DNA from: DATFVB01 sp963714035
Lineage (GTDB): Bacteria; Acidobacteriota; Thermoanaerobaculia; UBA5066; DATFVB01
Assembly: GCA_963714035.1 (NCBI GenBank)
Contig: OY970224.1
Span: 1,860,001 to 1,924,000 of the forward strand
Direction of reading: 5' to 3'
DNA: 64,000 bases
Shown: positions 6,991-15,994 of the stretch, piece after piece
How positions within the stretch are numbered: position 1 is the first letter of the stretch
Layout of the letters: each line of letters opens with the position of its first letter
The notes under the pieces: model-generated
Told to the model about the DNA's origin: nothing
Seen by the model: the letters and a program-made list of their open reading frames with translations, nothing else
Databases searched by the model: none
Program-made: the position numbers and the translations under genes

Positions 6991-8781
6991 ATGCTTCGGC
7001 CGCGACTCTTCCTCCTGGCCGCCGCCGTCGCGTTCGCCGGCCGCCTCTCCGCCGAGGGCTTCGTCGACCAGCTCGGAGGAGCGATCCGCTCCGGCCACGT
7101 CGACCTGACGTTCGAGCTCGCGGCCGGAAAGGTTCCGCTCACCGACGCGTGGTCGATCGAAACCACGGGAGCGCCCCGCGCCCACCTCGTCGCCGAGGCG
7201 GACGAGGGGCGTCTGACCCGATTCGCGTTCTCCGTCGACGGGGGCGACCTGATCGTGGCGGGCCGCGGAATGCGGCCCGACGTCGTCGTGCAGGCGGTCG
7301 AGGCGGACGGAACGCACGGCGTCACGTCGGCGCGATTTCACGGGCGCGGGTTCTTCGGGAAGATCGTGATCGGGCTCTTTCGCGGGATCGGCATGTCGGC
7401 CGTGAAGAAAATGAAGTTCCGGACCGACCTGCCGTCGGTCTTCCGCGGCGACATCCTCGTCCACGAAACGCCGCCCGCGTCGAAGGCGTCGGCGGAGCCC
7501 CCGCCCGCCGCCGCGCCGGCGGCCCCTCCCGCCGGGGGCCCGTCGCTCTTCGACCTCGTTCGGAGAATCGCGATCCAGCGATCGGAGCTCGTCGCCTACC
7601 CGTCCCGCCCGCTCGCGTTCGAGCCCGTTTTCTCCTTCCGGACCGGGCCCTCGGGCGATCCCGTCCGGCTCTCGGTCGACGCGGCGAGCTGGCGGCCCGC
7701 GCGCGGCGCCGACCCGTCGCGGCTCGACGTCGACGGCCGGATCGACGGGCGGTTCGTCGACGGCGTGATGGCGTATTCCGGAGAGCGGCTCTCGTTCTCG
7801 TCGGGAGAGCTCCGGGGTGCCCGCGTGCGCATCCTTTCCGACGAGTCGGGAAAGTCCGTGTCCTCGCTCACGGCGGACCGCGTCGATCTGGACCTTACGT
7901 CGGGGCGCTTCATCGTCCCGCCGGGCGGGATCCGCGTCGCGGTCGAAGCGCCTTCCCGCTTCTCGGCAGAACGGCTGTCGGTCTCGGAAACGGGAAAGAT
8001 CTCCGGGATCCTCGATCTGGACCTTCGCGGAAAGACCGGCGAATGGCGGCGCAACGGCATCGCGGTGGCGCTCTCCGGCGTCGCCGTCCGTTCGCCCCGA
8101 CTCGAGGTCGCCGAGAACGCCGCCACCGGCGAGGTCGCGCTCGATTTCGACTACCGGCTCGTCTACCCGTTCACGGTCGCGTACCCCGTCAAGGAAATCG
8201 AGCCGCACCGGGTGGACCTCGTCTTCGCCGGACCGCTCCATGCCGCGCTCGCCCTCGATCGGGCCGGAGACGCGGAGCGAGGGCGAGTGGAAGGCACCTA
8301 CACGCTGAAGGCGCCGTGGGCCCCGATCGAGCGGGCCGCCTTCGAAGCGATGCGGGCGCGCTGGTCGGAAGACCTGACGGCGATCCGAAAGGTCGACTTC
8401 ACCCTCGAGCCCTCGCAGTTCGGGCCGTGCGGAGAATCGTGTTTCGTCGCGAAGTTCGCCGTCGTCGCCGAGAAGAAGAGCGGCGGGCGGTCGATCTTCC
8501 GCGCGGAATGCGCGCCGGAAGGGCGGGCGAACCTCGTCATCGACAAGGAAACGGGGACGATGCGGCTCGACGATATGCGGATCGAGACGCACTGCAAAGG
8601 ATTCGCGTCGGTCGTCAACCTCCTCGCGCCGTTCTTCGCGAAGGCGTATTCCGACGTCACGCTCTTCCGGATGCCGGCCGACTCTCCGCTGACCGTCGAC
8701 ACCGTCCGGAGCGGCACGGAATGGATCGAAATGGGGGGCCGCGTTCGCTGGGAGGCGGCCGCGCCCTCGCCCCCCCGCTGA
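6991..8781 (+). CDS. Secreted protein of unknown function (596 aa)
   Basis: Signal peptide at residues 1-21 (LFLLAAAVAFAGRLSAEG). Then a beta-rich body, an Ala/Pro linker near residues 165-185 (PPPAAAPAAPPAGGPS) separating a roughly 160-residue N-terminal domain from a roughly 400-residue C-terminal domain. The latter has repeating strand patterns such as VDLDLTSGRFIVPPGGIRV and SGILDLDLRGKTGEW, recalling lipid-transfer or outer-membrane-assembly beta proteins without a firm match. Two close Cys residues (GPCGESC) may form a disulfide. It is probably periplasmic; no family assigned. Confidence 0.65.
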   Translation: MLRPRLFLLAAAVAFAGRLSAEGFVDQLGGAIRSGHVDLTFELAAGKVPLTDAWSIETTGAPRAHLVAEADEGRLTRFAFSVDGGDLIVAGRGMRPDVVVQAVEADGTHGVTSARFHGRGFFGKIVIGLFRGIGMSAVKKMKFRTDLPSVFRGDILVHETPPASKASAEPPPAAAPAAPPAGGPSLFDLVRRIAIQRSELVAYPSRPLAFEPVFSFRTGPSGDPVRLSVDAASWRPARGADPSRLDVDGRIDGRFVDGVMAYSGERLSFSSGELRGARVRILSDESGKSVSSLTADRVDLDLTSGRFIVPPGGIRVAVEAPSRFSAERLSVSETGKISGILDLDLRGKTGEWRRNGIAVALSGVAVRSPRLEVAENAATGEVALDFDYRLVYPFTVAYPVKEIEPHRVDLVFAGPLHAALALDRAGDAERGRVEGTYTLKAPWAPIERAAFEAMRARWSEDLTAIRKVDFTLEPSQFGPCGESCFVAKFAVVAEKKSGGRSIFRAECAPEGRANLVIDKETGTMRLDDMRIETHCKGFASVVNLLAPFFAKAYSDVTLFRMPADSPLTVDTVRSGTEWIEMGGRVRWEAAAPSPPR

Positions 8782-8847
8782 TCGGGAACACCCCGGTCGC
8801 GCCATCCCGGGCGCGGCGTACAATTCGCCGAGAAAGAGGAGGGAGAC

Positions 8848-9447
8848 ATGAACCGCACCCGAATCCTGATCGCGTCCCTCGCCGTGCTGACCTCGTCGCT
8901 CGCGATCGCCGAGGACAAGACCGCTCCTCCCGGGACGGATCAGAAGGCCCTGATGGAAGCCTGGATGAAGTTCGCGACACCCGGACCCGCGCACAAGGCG
9001 CTCCAGCCGCTCGTGGGAACGTGGAACGTGAAAACCACGACCTGGATGGCTCCGGGAACGCCGCCGGTCGGCTCCGAGGGCGTTTCCGAGGTCGCCTGGG
9101 TGCTCGGCGGCCGCTATCTCGAGCAGAAGAACGAGGGGAGCTTCATGGGACAGCCGTACTCCGGGATCGGATACACCGCCTACGACAACTACAAGAAGCA
9201 GTACCTCGGCACCTGGATGGACAACGTGGGAACGTCGATCCTCTCGATGTCGGGAACGGCCGACGCATCCGGGAAGGTCGTGTCGATGGACGGGAAGATG
9301 GACGACTTCATGACCGGGAAGGTGCTGGCGATCCGGTCGACGCTCCGGATCGTCGACGACGACCACAACGTGTACGAGATGTTCGCCCCCGGTCCCGACG
9401 GCAGGGAGTACAAGATGATGGAGATCGACTACACGCGCAAGAAGTAG
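8848..9447 (+). CDS. Secreted DUF1579-like protein
   Basis: 199 residues with a signal peptide ending near SLAIAED. The core LQPLVGTWNVKTTTWM, EVAWVLGGRYLEQKNEG, YSGIGYTAYDNYKKQYLGTWMD and a C-terminal KMMEIDYTRKK match DUF1579, a lipocalin-like beta-barrel family of unknown function common in Acidobacteriota and Planctomycetes. AGGAGGGAGAC precedes the ATG. It is likely monocistronic, with a terminator 28 bases downstream. Confidence 0.85.
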   Translation: MNRTRILIASLAVLTSSLAIAEDKTAPPGTDQKALMEAWMKFATPGPAHKALQPLVGTWNVKTTTWMAPGTPPVGSEGVSEVAWVLGGRYLEQKNEGSFMGQPYSGIGYTAYDNYKKQYLGTWMDNVGTSILSMSGTADASGKVVSMDGKMDDFMTGKVLAIRSTLRIVDDDHNVYEMFAPGPDGREYKMMEIDYTRKK

Positions 9448-9474
9448 CGAACGGCGGCTCACGGCCGGATTCGC

Positions 9475-9506
9475 GGCCCGGAACTTCCGGGCCCGTTTCC
9501 TTTTTT
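9475..9506. terminator. Terminator between convergent genes
   Basis: GGCCCGGAA / TTCCGGGCC inverted repeat around one central base, then GTTTCCTTTTTT. The T-run serves the plus-strand gene. The minus-strand oligopeptidase, ending at 9512, could also use the stem. Confidence 0.75.
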
Positions 9507-9511
9507 GCCGG

Positions 9512-11578
9512 CTATCCCTCGCTTCCCAGCTCCCTCAGGATGAACGCGAGGTCGAAGGCGCGCTCGCGAAGCGCATCGTACCGGCCGGAGGCGCCCCCGT
9601 GTCCGGCCTCCATGTTCGTCTTGAGCAGGACCACCCGGTCGTCCGTCTTGACCGCGCGGAGCTTGGCGACCAGCTTGGCCGGCTCCCAGTAAGGAACCTG
9701 GCTGTCGTTCCACGACGTCTTTACCAGCATCGCCGGGTACGGGCGCGGCGAGACGTTGTCGTACGGCGAATACCGGCGCATGTGCCCGTAGGCTTCGGCG
9801 TCGTTCGGATTTCCCCATTCCTCGTACTCGGTGACCGTCAGGGGAAGGGAGGGATCGAGCATGGTGCTGAGCACGTCGACGAACGGGACCGCCGTCACGA
9901 TCGCGCGGAAGAGCTCGGGCCGGAGGTTCACGACCGCGCCCATCAGCAGACCGCCCGCGCTCCGGCCTTCCGCGACCAGCCGGGACGAAGACGTGTAGCC
10001 CTCCGCGATCAGATGCTCGGCCGCGTCGATGAAGTCGGTGAAGGTGTTCATCTTCCGGCTCATCCTTCCGTCGTCGTGCCACCCCTTGCCGAGCTCCGCG
10101 CCGCCCCGGATGTGCGCGATCGCGAAAACGAAGCCGCGGTCGAGGAGCGCGAGCCGCGCGGGGTCGAACCGAACGGGAAAGTTCAAGCCGTAGGAGCCGT
10201 AGCCCCACAGATCCGCGGGGGCCGTTCCATCCGTCGGAACGTCCTTCCGGCGAACGAGCGATATCGGAATGCGGGCCCCGTCGGCCGCGGCCGCCTCGAT
10301 CCGCCGCTGCTCGTAGAGCGAGGGATCGTAGCCCGGGACTTCCGTCCGTTTCCGGAGCGTCGCCCGGCGCGTGTCCATGTCGTAATCGAAGATCGACGCC
10401 GGCGTCACGAGCGATTCGAAGTCGTAACGGAGCACGGTCGTCCGGTACTCGCGGTTGCCGGATGGGCGGAGCGCGTAGACCTCCTCGTCGAAAGCGACGG
10501 CGTGCGTTTCCCCGCCGGCGGCGCGCGTCACGACGATCCGCGGGACCGCGCGCTCCCGCTCATAGCGGACGAGGTGGTCGGCGAAGCAGTCGATCCCCTC
10601 GATCATCACGTCGGGACGCTCGGGCACGATCTCGCGCCAGTTCGCAGGCGACGGGTCGGCAACCGGCGCGGCGACGATCCGGAAATTCCGTGCGCTTCGT
10701 CCCGCCGCGCCCCCGCCGTTCGTGCGAACGTAGAAGAGGTCCTCCCGGTGATCCACGTCGTATTCGTGGTCGGGCTCGCGAACGGCGATCAGGCGCAGCG
10801 GCCCGGACGGATCGGCGGCTTCCAGAAAACGCACCTCCGACGCCGTGTGGCTCCCCGCGACGAGGAACACGAAACGCCCGCTCCTCGAGCGATACGCGCC
10901 GAGATCGAAGCGCTCGTCCGGCTCCTCGTAGAGAAGCGTGTCCGGCGATCCTCCGAGCGTGTGGCGATAGAAACGCCAGGGCCGTTTCGCTTCGTCCTCG
11001 AGGGCATAGAAGAGTGTCCTCCCGTCCGCGGCCCAGACGACCGAATCGGAAGACGTGTCCTCGATCGCGTCGGCAAGCGGTTGCCCGCTGAGGAGGTCCT
11101 TGACGCGCAGCGTGTACCGCCGGTCGCCGCTCTCGTCGATCGAATACGCGAGGAGAGATCCGTCGTCGGAAACGGCGTAGTCGCCGATCGCGAGGAAAGG
11201 CCTTCCTTCCGCGAGGGCGTTCACGTCGAGCGTGACCTCCTCGGGCGCGTCGAGGCTCCCGCGCCGGCGGCAATAGATCGGATACTGACGTCCCCGCTCG
11301 GTCCGCGCGTAGTAATAGAACTCTCCCTCCCGGTACGGGACCGTCGCGTCGCTTTCGCGGATGTGCCCGAGCATCTCGCGGTAGAGCTCCTCGCGCCGCG
11401 CCTCCGCGGGCGCCATCACCGCGTCCGCGTAGCGGTTCTCCGCCTCGAGGTAGGCGGCGACCGCCGGATCCGAGCGTTCCCTCAGCCAGAAATAGTCGTC
11501 GATGCGAACGTCGCCGTGGAGCTCGAGACGGACCGGACGGCGGGGAGCGGAGGGCGGGGAAACCTCGGCGCGCGGCAT
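9512..11578 (-). CDS. ptrB: Oligopeptidase B (S9A serine peptidase)
   Basis: 688 residues, full family length. The N-terminal DDYFWLRER and the following beta-propeller precede a C-terminal alpha/beta-hydrolase domain. The catalytic triad is visible: Ser540 in GRSAGG, Asp625 in WNDSQV and His660 in AGHGG. RGGAELGKGWHDDG and KMNTFTDFIDAAEHL are classic S9A signatures, and an acidic environment (EEWGNPND) suits cleavage after Arg/Lys. Cytoplasmic, with no signal peptide. It degrades short basic peptides. Stand-alone gene, convergent with the DUF1579-like gene. Confidence 0.93.
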   Translation of the reverse strand: MPRAEVSPPSAPRRPVRLELHGDVRIDDYFWLRERSDPAVAAYLEAENRYADAVMAPAEARREELYREMLGHIRESDATVPYREGEFYYYARTERGRQYPIYCRRRGSLDAPEEVTLDVNALAEGRPFLAIGDYAVSDDGSLLAYSIDESGDRRYTLRVKDLLSGQPLADAIEDTSSDSVVWAADGRTLFYALEDEAKRPWRFYRHTLGGSPDTLLYEEPDERFDLGAYRSRSGRFVFLVAGSHTASEVRFLEAADPSGPLRLIAVREPDHEYDVDHREDLFYVRTNGGGAAGRSARNFRIVAAPVADPSPANWREIVPERPDVMIEGIDCFADHLVRYERERAVPRIVVTRAAGGETHAVAFDEEVYALRPSGNREYRTTVLRYDFESLVTPASIFDYDMDTRRATLRKRTEVPGYDPSLYEQRRIEAAAADGARIPISLVRRKDVPTDGTAPADLWGYGSYGLNFPVRFDPARLALLDRGFVFAIAHIRGGAELGKGWHDDGRMSRKMNTFTDFIDAAEHLIAEGYTSSSRLVAEGRSAGGLLMGAVVNLRPELFRAIVTAVPFVDVLSTMLDPSLPLTVTEYEEWGNPNDAEAYGHMRRYSPYDNVSPRPYPAMLVKTSWNDSQVPYWEPAKLVAKLRAVKTDDRVVLLKTNMEAGHGGASGRYDALRERAFDLAFILRELGSEG

Positions 11579-11631
11579 GGGAGGCGGGATCTTATCGCGC
11601 GCGTTGGATAGAGTCCCTCCGGAGGGCGAAA

Positions 11632-12531
11632 ACGGGAATCGAGATCGCGCTCGCCGGATACGGCCGATGGGGGAAGCGGATTTTCGCCGATCTCGCCGGC
11701 CTCGGCGTCCGCGTCCGGGTCGTCGACCCGTCGCCGGAAGCGCGCCGCGCGGCTCTCGCCGCGGGAGCGGCCGAGCCCGTCGAAGACGTCGCGGCGCTCG
11801 GGACGGTCGACGCCGCGATCGTGGCGACGCCGACCCTCGCGCACGCGAGCTCGATCGAGAGCCTCGCCCCGCGGCGGATTCCGATCTTCTGCGAAAAGCC
11901 TCTCACGGCCGACGCCGACTCCGCGCGCCGGCTCGCCGATGCCCTGGATGGCCGCCTGTGGCCGATGGAAAAGTGGCGCTGGCATCCGGCGATCGAGACG
12001 ATCGCGGCGATCGCCCGCGGGGGAGAGCTCGGCCCGCTCCGGGCGCTCCGGACCCGGCGTCTGCAGCCGTCGATTTCCGGCTACGACGTCGATCCCGTCT
12101 GGGTGCTCGCGCCGCACGAGCTCTCGATCGCGGCCGAGATTCTCGGAGATCTGCCGGCGATCGTGGAAGCGGAAGCCGCGTTCGACGAGGAGTGGGTCGT
12201 CGGGCTCTCGGCGCGCGCCGGCGGAGGCGTCGCGTTCTCGTTCGAGGTTTCCGCTCGGGCGCCGATCCGCGAGCGCGAAGTCGAGCTGGTCTGCCGGGAA
12301 GGGCGCGTCGTCTGGAGGAGCGACGACGAGCACGCGATCCGTGTCGCCGGGCGTCCGCGAGGCGTCGATCCCGAGCCGCCGCTCCGTCGCGAGCTGCGCG
12401 CCATCCTGGCCTTTCTCGGCGGCGGGCCGCCCCCGAAGGGGAACGCCCGCCACGGAGCGGCGCTCGTCGCCGTCCTCGAAAACGCCCGGAGAATCGCCGG
12501 AATCAGTCGCTCCGGTCGACGAGCTCGCTGA
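11632..12531 (+). CDS. Gfo/Idh/MocA-family oxidoreductase (start codon unclear)
   Basis: About 299 residues. It begins with a Rossmann nucleotide-binding motif (IALAGYGRWGKRIFADL), then VDAAIVATPTLAHA and IPIFCEKPLTAD, the EKP motif carrying the conserved Lys of NAD(P)-dependent Gfo/Idh sugar dehydrogenases. MEKWRWHPAIE and YDVDPVWVLAPHE belong to the C-terminal domain. No ATG, GTG or TTG is in frame before the Rossmann motif; the first is GTG 11821, which would delete the NAD site. ACG 11632 lies five bases after GGAGGG and is provisional; ATA 11608 or ATC 11638 are alternatives. It overlaps the convergent epimerase-like gene by 29 bases. A sugar role is inferred from context. Confidence 0.8.
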   Translation, partial: TGIEIALAGYGRWGKRIFADLAGLGVRVRVVDPSPEARRAALAAGAAEPVEDVAALGTVDAAIVATPTLAHASSIESLAPRRIPIFCEKPLTADADSARRLADALDGRLWPMEKWRWHPAIETIAAIARGGELGPLRALRTRRLQPSISGYDVDPVWVLAPHELSIAAEILGDLPAIVEAEAAFDEEWVVGLSARAGGGVAFSFEVSARAPIREREVELVCREGRVVWRSDDEHAIRVAGRPRGVDPEPPLRRELRAILAFLGGGPPPKGNARHGAALVAVLENARRIAGISRSGRRAR

Positions 12532-13039
12532 CTTCCGCAAACGAGAGTCCCGCGGCGTCCGAGGGAGAGACCAGCGCCGTCGAGAAGGGCCACGGAATTC
12601 CGAGCGCGGGATCGTCCCACCGGCACGGGATGTCATCGGAGGGATCGTGGTAGCGGGTCACGCCGATGACGAAAAGGGAAGCCTCCGCGACGTAGAGCCC
12701 GTGCGCCACGCCCGCCGGTATCTCGAGGAGCGACAGCGACGAGCCGCGGAGCTCCACGAGCGCCGTTCGGCCGAACGTGGACGACCCGCGCCGCAGGTCG
12801 CGGAGACCGACCAGGAGGAACCCGTCGAGGACGACGAGATGGTCGTCGTGGCGGCGGTGAACGCGCACACCCCGCATCACCCCCGATCGGGATCGGATGA
12901 AATTCCACTGGAGCGCGGGGGCGCCGCCGGTCCACTCGCCGCGGTAGATCTCGGCGAATGCGCCGCGCTCGTCGGGAATCGACGGAAGCGGCCGCCAGCG
13001 GACTCCCTCCGGAAGAGTTCCCGATCGGACCATCGCCAA
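12503..13039 (-). CDS. dTDP-4-dehydrorhamnose 3,5-epimerase-like cupin
   Basis: 178 residues from TTG 13039, eight bases after AAGGAG; ATG 13033 is the alternative. The RmlC cupin core is recognisable: DERGAFAEIYRGEW, WNFIRSRSGVMRGVRVHRRHDDHLVV, LLEIPAGVAHGLYV and a C-terminal RWDDPALGIPWP, the usual end of RfbC proteins. The family His (VHRRH) and the VAHG motif are present. It is likely an epimerase or isomerase of a nucleotide-sugar. It lies beside a Gfo/Idh oxidoreductase and a glycosyltransferase pair, suggesting a small surface-glycan locus. Confidence 0.82.
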   Translation of the reverse strand: MAMVRSGTLPEGVRWRPLPSIPDERGAFAEIYRGEWTGGAPALQWNFIRSRSGVMRGVRVHRRHDDHLVVLDGFLLVGLRDLRRGSSTFGRTALVELRGSSLSLLEIPAGVAHGLYVAEASLFVIGVTRYHDPSDDIPCRWDDPALGIPWPFSTALVSPSDAAGLSFAEVSELVDRSD

Positions 13040-13064
13040 GGTTAAGACTCCTTTCCGGAAGGCG

Positions 13065-13895
13065 TCAATGTCGGAGACCGCGAAGCGCGAAGCGCGCGAA
13101 TTTCGGCCCGGAACGGCTCGCGAAGCGCAGAAAATCACGAATCTGGCCGGCTCGAGCCGGAATTCCGCGAGGTTCGTTCACCACGCGCCCGCGCAGTTCC
13201 CGCAACCATTCGGAATCCCGGATCCGCGCCAGGTACCGGCCCTGCGGAGGCTCCGGAAGACCGGCGTACCGCGCATCCCACTCGGCCGCGAAAAACCGGA
13301 GTAGCGTCGTTTCCTCCGAATACGAGGCTTCGTCCGCCGCCCGCGCGCGGCGGTAGAACTCGCGATCGCCGAACCGGAGAAGCGAGGCGTCCCAGTACCC
13401 GATCCTCTCGAAGAGCGAGCGGCGGTGAACCAGATTCGCGGAGCCGACGAACCAGTTCCGAAGAAATCCGCCCAGGACCGGGAGCCTCCAGTCGAACGGG
13501 AAGAAAAAGGGATCGAGCTCGTCGGGAAAGCGAACCTGCGCGCACCGAAACGCGACGAGCCCCGCGGGCCCCTCCTCGAGCGCCGCTCGCGCGAGCGCGA
13601 GGTGGTCCGGGAACATCAGATCGTCGTCGGTCATGTAGGCGACGTACGGGGCGGAGCTCGCGCGCAGGACGGCGTTCCGGTTCCCGTACCCGAATCCCTC
13701 CCCCTTCGGAAACCGCCTGAACGAGACCCGGGGATCGGCCGCCGACCTCGCGATCCGTTCCGTCTCTTCATCGCACCCGTCGCCGACGACATGGAGCCGG
13801 AAGTCCGGCTCGGTCTGATCGAGGACCGACGCGATCGCAAAGCCGATCGTGTGCGGCCTTCCCCGGGTCGGCAGAACGACGTCGAAGAGCGTCAC
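13065..13895 (-). CDS. Family 2 glycosyltransferase
   Basis: 276 residues. GTG start overlaps the preceding membrane-protein stop as GTGA. A GT-A fold is visible from the start: FDVVLPTRGRPHTIGFAIASV, LHVVGDGCDEET, GYGNRNAVLRASSAPYVAYMTDDD (the DxD-type metal/nucleotide site), and a later FVGSANLVHRRSLFERIGYWD acceptor-side segment. Cytoplasmic, probably working with the polytopic membrane protein encoded immediately upstream. Sugar and acceptor are unknown. Confidence 0.88.
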   Translation of the reverse strand: MTLFDVVLPTRGRPHTIGFAIASVLDQTEPDFRLHVVGDGCDEETERIARSAADPRVSFRRFPKGEGFGYGNRNAVLRASSAPYVAYMTDDDLMFPDHLALARAALEEGPAGLVAFRCAQVRFPDELDPFFFPFDWRLPVLGGFLRNWFVGSANLVHRRSLFERIGYWDASLLRFGDREFYRRARAADEASYSEETTLLRFFAAEWDARYAGLPEPPQGRYLARIRDSEWLRELRGRVVNEPRGIPARAGQIRDFLRFASRSGPKFARFALRGLRH

Positions 13896-15301
13896 GCGCG
13901 GTTCGCCACGACGGCCGCCGCCGCCGCGAGATCGCCGGCGATCAGGACGTCCGTGATCGCGTGGAAGACGTAGAGCTTTCGAACGATCTCGAGGTGGGCG
14001 CTCGCGAGGGTACAAACGCCGTAAGCCAGGCCGCCGGAAAGGACGAGCGTGCCGATTCCCGCTCGCGCCGCCGCGGGAAGACGCCCGAAGGCCGCGAACG
14101 CCGCGTTTCCCGCGAAAAGGACCAGGAGGAGAGCGCCGGCCGCCGGAAAGGCGCGGCGGCGAAGCCGCGTCCACGCGGTGTAGGCGGCGCTCCGAGCGCC
14201 CGGCCGGAAGCCCGCGGATTTTTCGAAATTTCCGAACCGGGATGGGAGCTCCCATCCCGCCCGGGCGTCGCGCGCGAGCTCCCGACGGACACGCGCGGGA
14301 TGCGCGGCATAGAAGCGCAGGAGTCCGCCGTATCCGATCGATGCGATCCTCGCGCGAACCGCGGGATCGCGAAACGGCGAGTCGGGCGGGTAATTCGTCG
14401 TTCCCGCGAACCGCACGTCTCCGGCGGGGAGTCCGAGCGCCCGGACGTCGCCGGCCGCATCGGGAGAGTCGGGGAGCAGCTCGAAGAAGACCATCTTGTA
14501 GAGCGCCCCTTCCTGGAACGAGTCGCGGGTTCCGCGCACGATCGCCGCTCCTCCCGCGAGAAGAAGCGCCGAAAGGGCGACGCCGAGAACGCGGACGGCG
14601 CCGGCGCCCCGGAATGCCAGGAAGACTCCGAACACCGCGACGGGGATCGTCTGGAAGGCTTCCTGGGGCTTCGAGGCGGCGAACAGCGCGGCCGCCGCGA
14701 AATACCCGACGAGAGGGGCCGCCCTCCCCGGCCGGCGGGCGGCGGCGACTCCGGCGGCGACCGTCCCGAGAAGGAACACGAGCGAGCCGGCCTGCGTGTA
14801 AAAAGAGTCGAGCGGAGCGACGTATCCGACGTCGGTGAACGCGAAGGCCGCAAAGCCGATCGCGGCGGCTCGCGCGAGGAGAGGCAGGTTCGCCGATCCT
14901 CGCCAGAAGACGACGAAGGCGCCGAGAAGCGCGGCCGCGTGGACCGCGCCCATCCATCGCAGATCGAAGCGGCGGCCTCCGGAGGAGAGCTTCGCGAGCG
15001 TTCGCGCGACGCGAGCGAGAAGGATTTCCGAGCTGCGATAGCGCGCCGGGGCTTCGGCTCCGAAAAGGTACCGTGGCCAGACGAACAGAAAATAGCGTTC
15101 GGCGGGCGGGGGCGCGTCGGCAGGGACGAGGCCGAGCGGCTCCGTGATCCTCACGAAGTCGCCGTTGTCGGCCAGACCGACGATCGGCCGGAAAAGAAGC
15201 TGATGGGCGAGAATTCCGGCGACGCCGGCAAGGATCACCGGCCCCAGCCAGCGGGAGATGGAGCGTCGGGCCCCGTTTCGGATCCTCGAGATGAGATTCA
15301 T
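13892..15301 (-). CDS. Polytopic membrane protein, possible GT-C-like enzyme
   Basis: 469 residues with about ten hydrophobic segments, the first at residues 21-40. The loop after it reads VGLADNGDFVRI, an acidic motif in the first extracytoplasmic loop, the position of the catalytic Asp in GT-C lipid-linked-sugar transferases. It ends in ...VVANRA with TGA overlapping the glycosyltransferase start, so the two form an operon. The GT-C role is inferred from topology, the DNGD loop and context. It could alternatively be a flippase or other glycan membrane protein. Confidence 0.7.
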   Translation of the reverse strand: MNLISRIRNGARRSISRWLGPVILAGVAGILAHQLLFRPIVGLADNGDFVRITEPLGLVPADAPPPAERYFLFVWPRYLFGAEAPARYRSSEILLARVARTLAKLSSGGRRFDLRWMGAVHAAALLGAFVVFWRGSANLPLLARAAAIGFAAFAFTDVGYVAPLDSFYTQAGSLVFLLGTVAAGVAAARRPGRAAPLVGYFAAAALFAASKPQEAFQTIPVAVFGVFLAFRGAGAVRVLGVALSALLLAGGAAIVRGTRDSFQEGALYKMVFFELLPDSPDAAGDVRALGLPAGDVRFAGTTNYPPDSPFRDPAVRARIASIGYGGLLRFYAAHPARVRRELARDARAGWELPSRFGNFEKSAGFRPGARSAAYTAWTRLRRRAFPAAGALLLVLFAGNAAFAAFGRLPAAARAGIGTLVLSGGLAYGVCTLASAHLEIVRKLYVFHAITDVLIAGDLAAAAAVVANRA

Positions 15302-15751
15302 CGACGCTCGCGGGAGATATTACCGAACGAAGAGAGCGGTAACAGGGAGTAAACACAAGGAGCGCAATCAGATCCTCCTGTGGGAATCACTGGCATCTTC
15401 GTTGCGTTCCGGCCTTCTCGCCTCGTTTACATCGCCATTTCGCAGGAAACCACGAGCTTCCAAAGAGTTATGCCGAAGCACAGGAATCAGTGCAATTCGA
15501 TTGGGGACCGCGATTTTCCGTGATGTTCTTACGATTTGCACAAGGATTTCCGCAGAGATTTCCGAAGTGTCAGCGGAAATTTTGGACGCAGATGCTCCTG
15601 GCCTCGGAGAAACAGCAAAAATCGGGCCCGAGAGCGAGGGAGATGAGCTGGAGAGCCTCTGTTTCTCCGCGATCCCTCGCGAAGAATGGCCGCGGAATTG
15701 AGCTCGCCTCCCCCGGTACACGTCTTGCTGCCCGACTCTCGGGAGGTGGCC
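15302..15751. other. Intergenic region between divergent transcripts, lower GC
   Basis: 450 bases without a supported gene and visibly lower in GC than the surroundings, especially 15370-15600. It contains a 7-bp inverted repeat ATTTCCG / CGGAAAT near 15560-15585 and several TTTCCG words. Open frames here have no recognisable content. It must hold the promoters of the flanking divergent genes; boxes were not identified. Confidence 0.5.
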
Positions 15752-15985
15752 ATGAGCGGAACGAAGAAGACCGACGCGCCCGGCCGGAATGCGCAGACGA
15801 CGTCCGGTCAACAGGAAAGCCGGGACACGGGGAGCGCCGGCGAGTCCGGAGGAGCCGACTCCGGCAAGCCGATCCCGGCGGACGACCGGAAGGGGCGCCA
15901 GGCCTACGATCGGGGCGGCAAAGCCGGTCGCGACTTCAAGCGAGCGGGTCAAACCCACGCCGACGTCCAGGATCGGACGGGATAA
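15752..15985 (+). CDS. Small hydrophilic hypothetical protein
   Basis: 77 residues starting at an ATG four bases after GGGAGG. It is almost wholly polar and probably disordered: Ser/Gly/Asp-rich first half, then DDRKGRQAYDRGGKAGRDFKR. No family recognised. The short gap (nine bases) to the thioredoxin gene suggests co-transcription. Its composition resembles small stress- or desiccation-type hydrophilins, which is only an impression. Confidence 0.55.
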   Translation: MSGTKKTDAPGRNAQTTSGQQESRDTGSAGESGGADSGKPIPADDRKGRQAYDRGGKAGRDFKRAGQTHADVQDRTG

Positions 15986-15994
15986 AGTCCGGAA

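Noticed and set aside
7149..9692. 847-codon plus-strand frame
   Set aside because: Low-complexity Arg/Gly-rich shadow of the two secreted proteins at 6991-8781 and 8848-9447.
9512..11578. Oligopeptidase as the missing kynurenine formamidase
   Set aside because: Full S9A layout with propeller and EEWGNPND segment; far from the cluster and not of the AFMID type.
13065..15356. 763-codon minus-strand frame as one fused glycosyltransferase
   Set aside because: Only the last 276 codons are glycosyltransferase; the upstream part is out of frame with the real membrane protein, which ends in a GTGA overlap.
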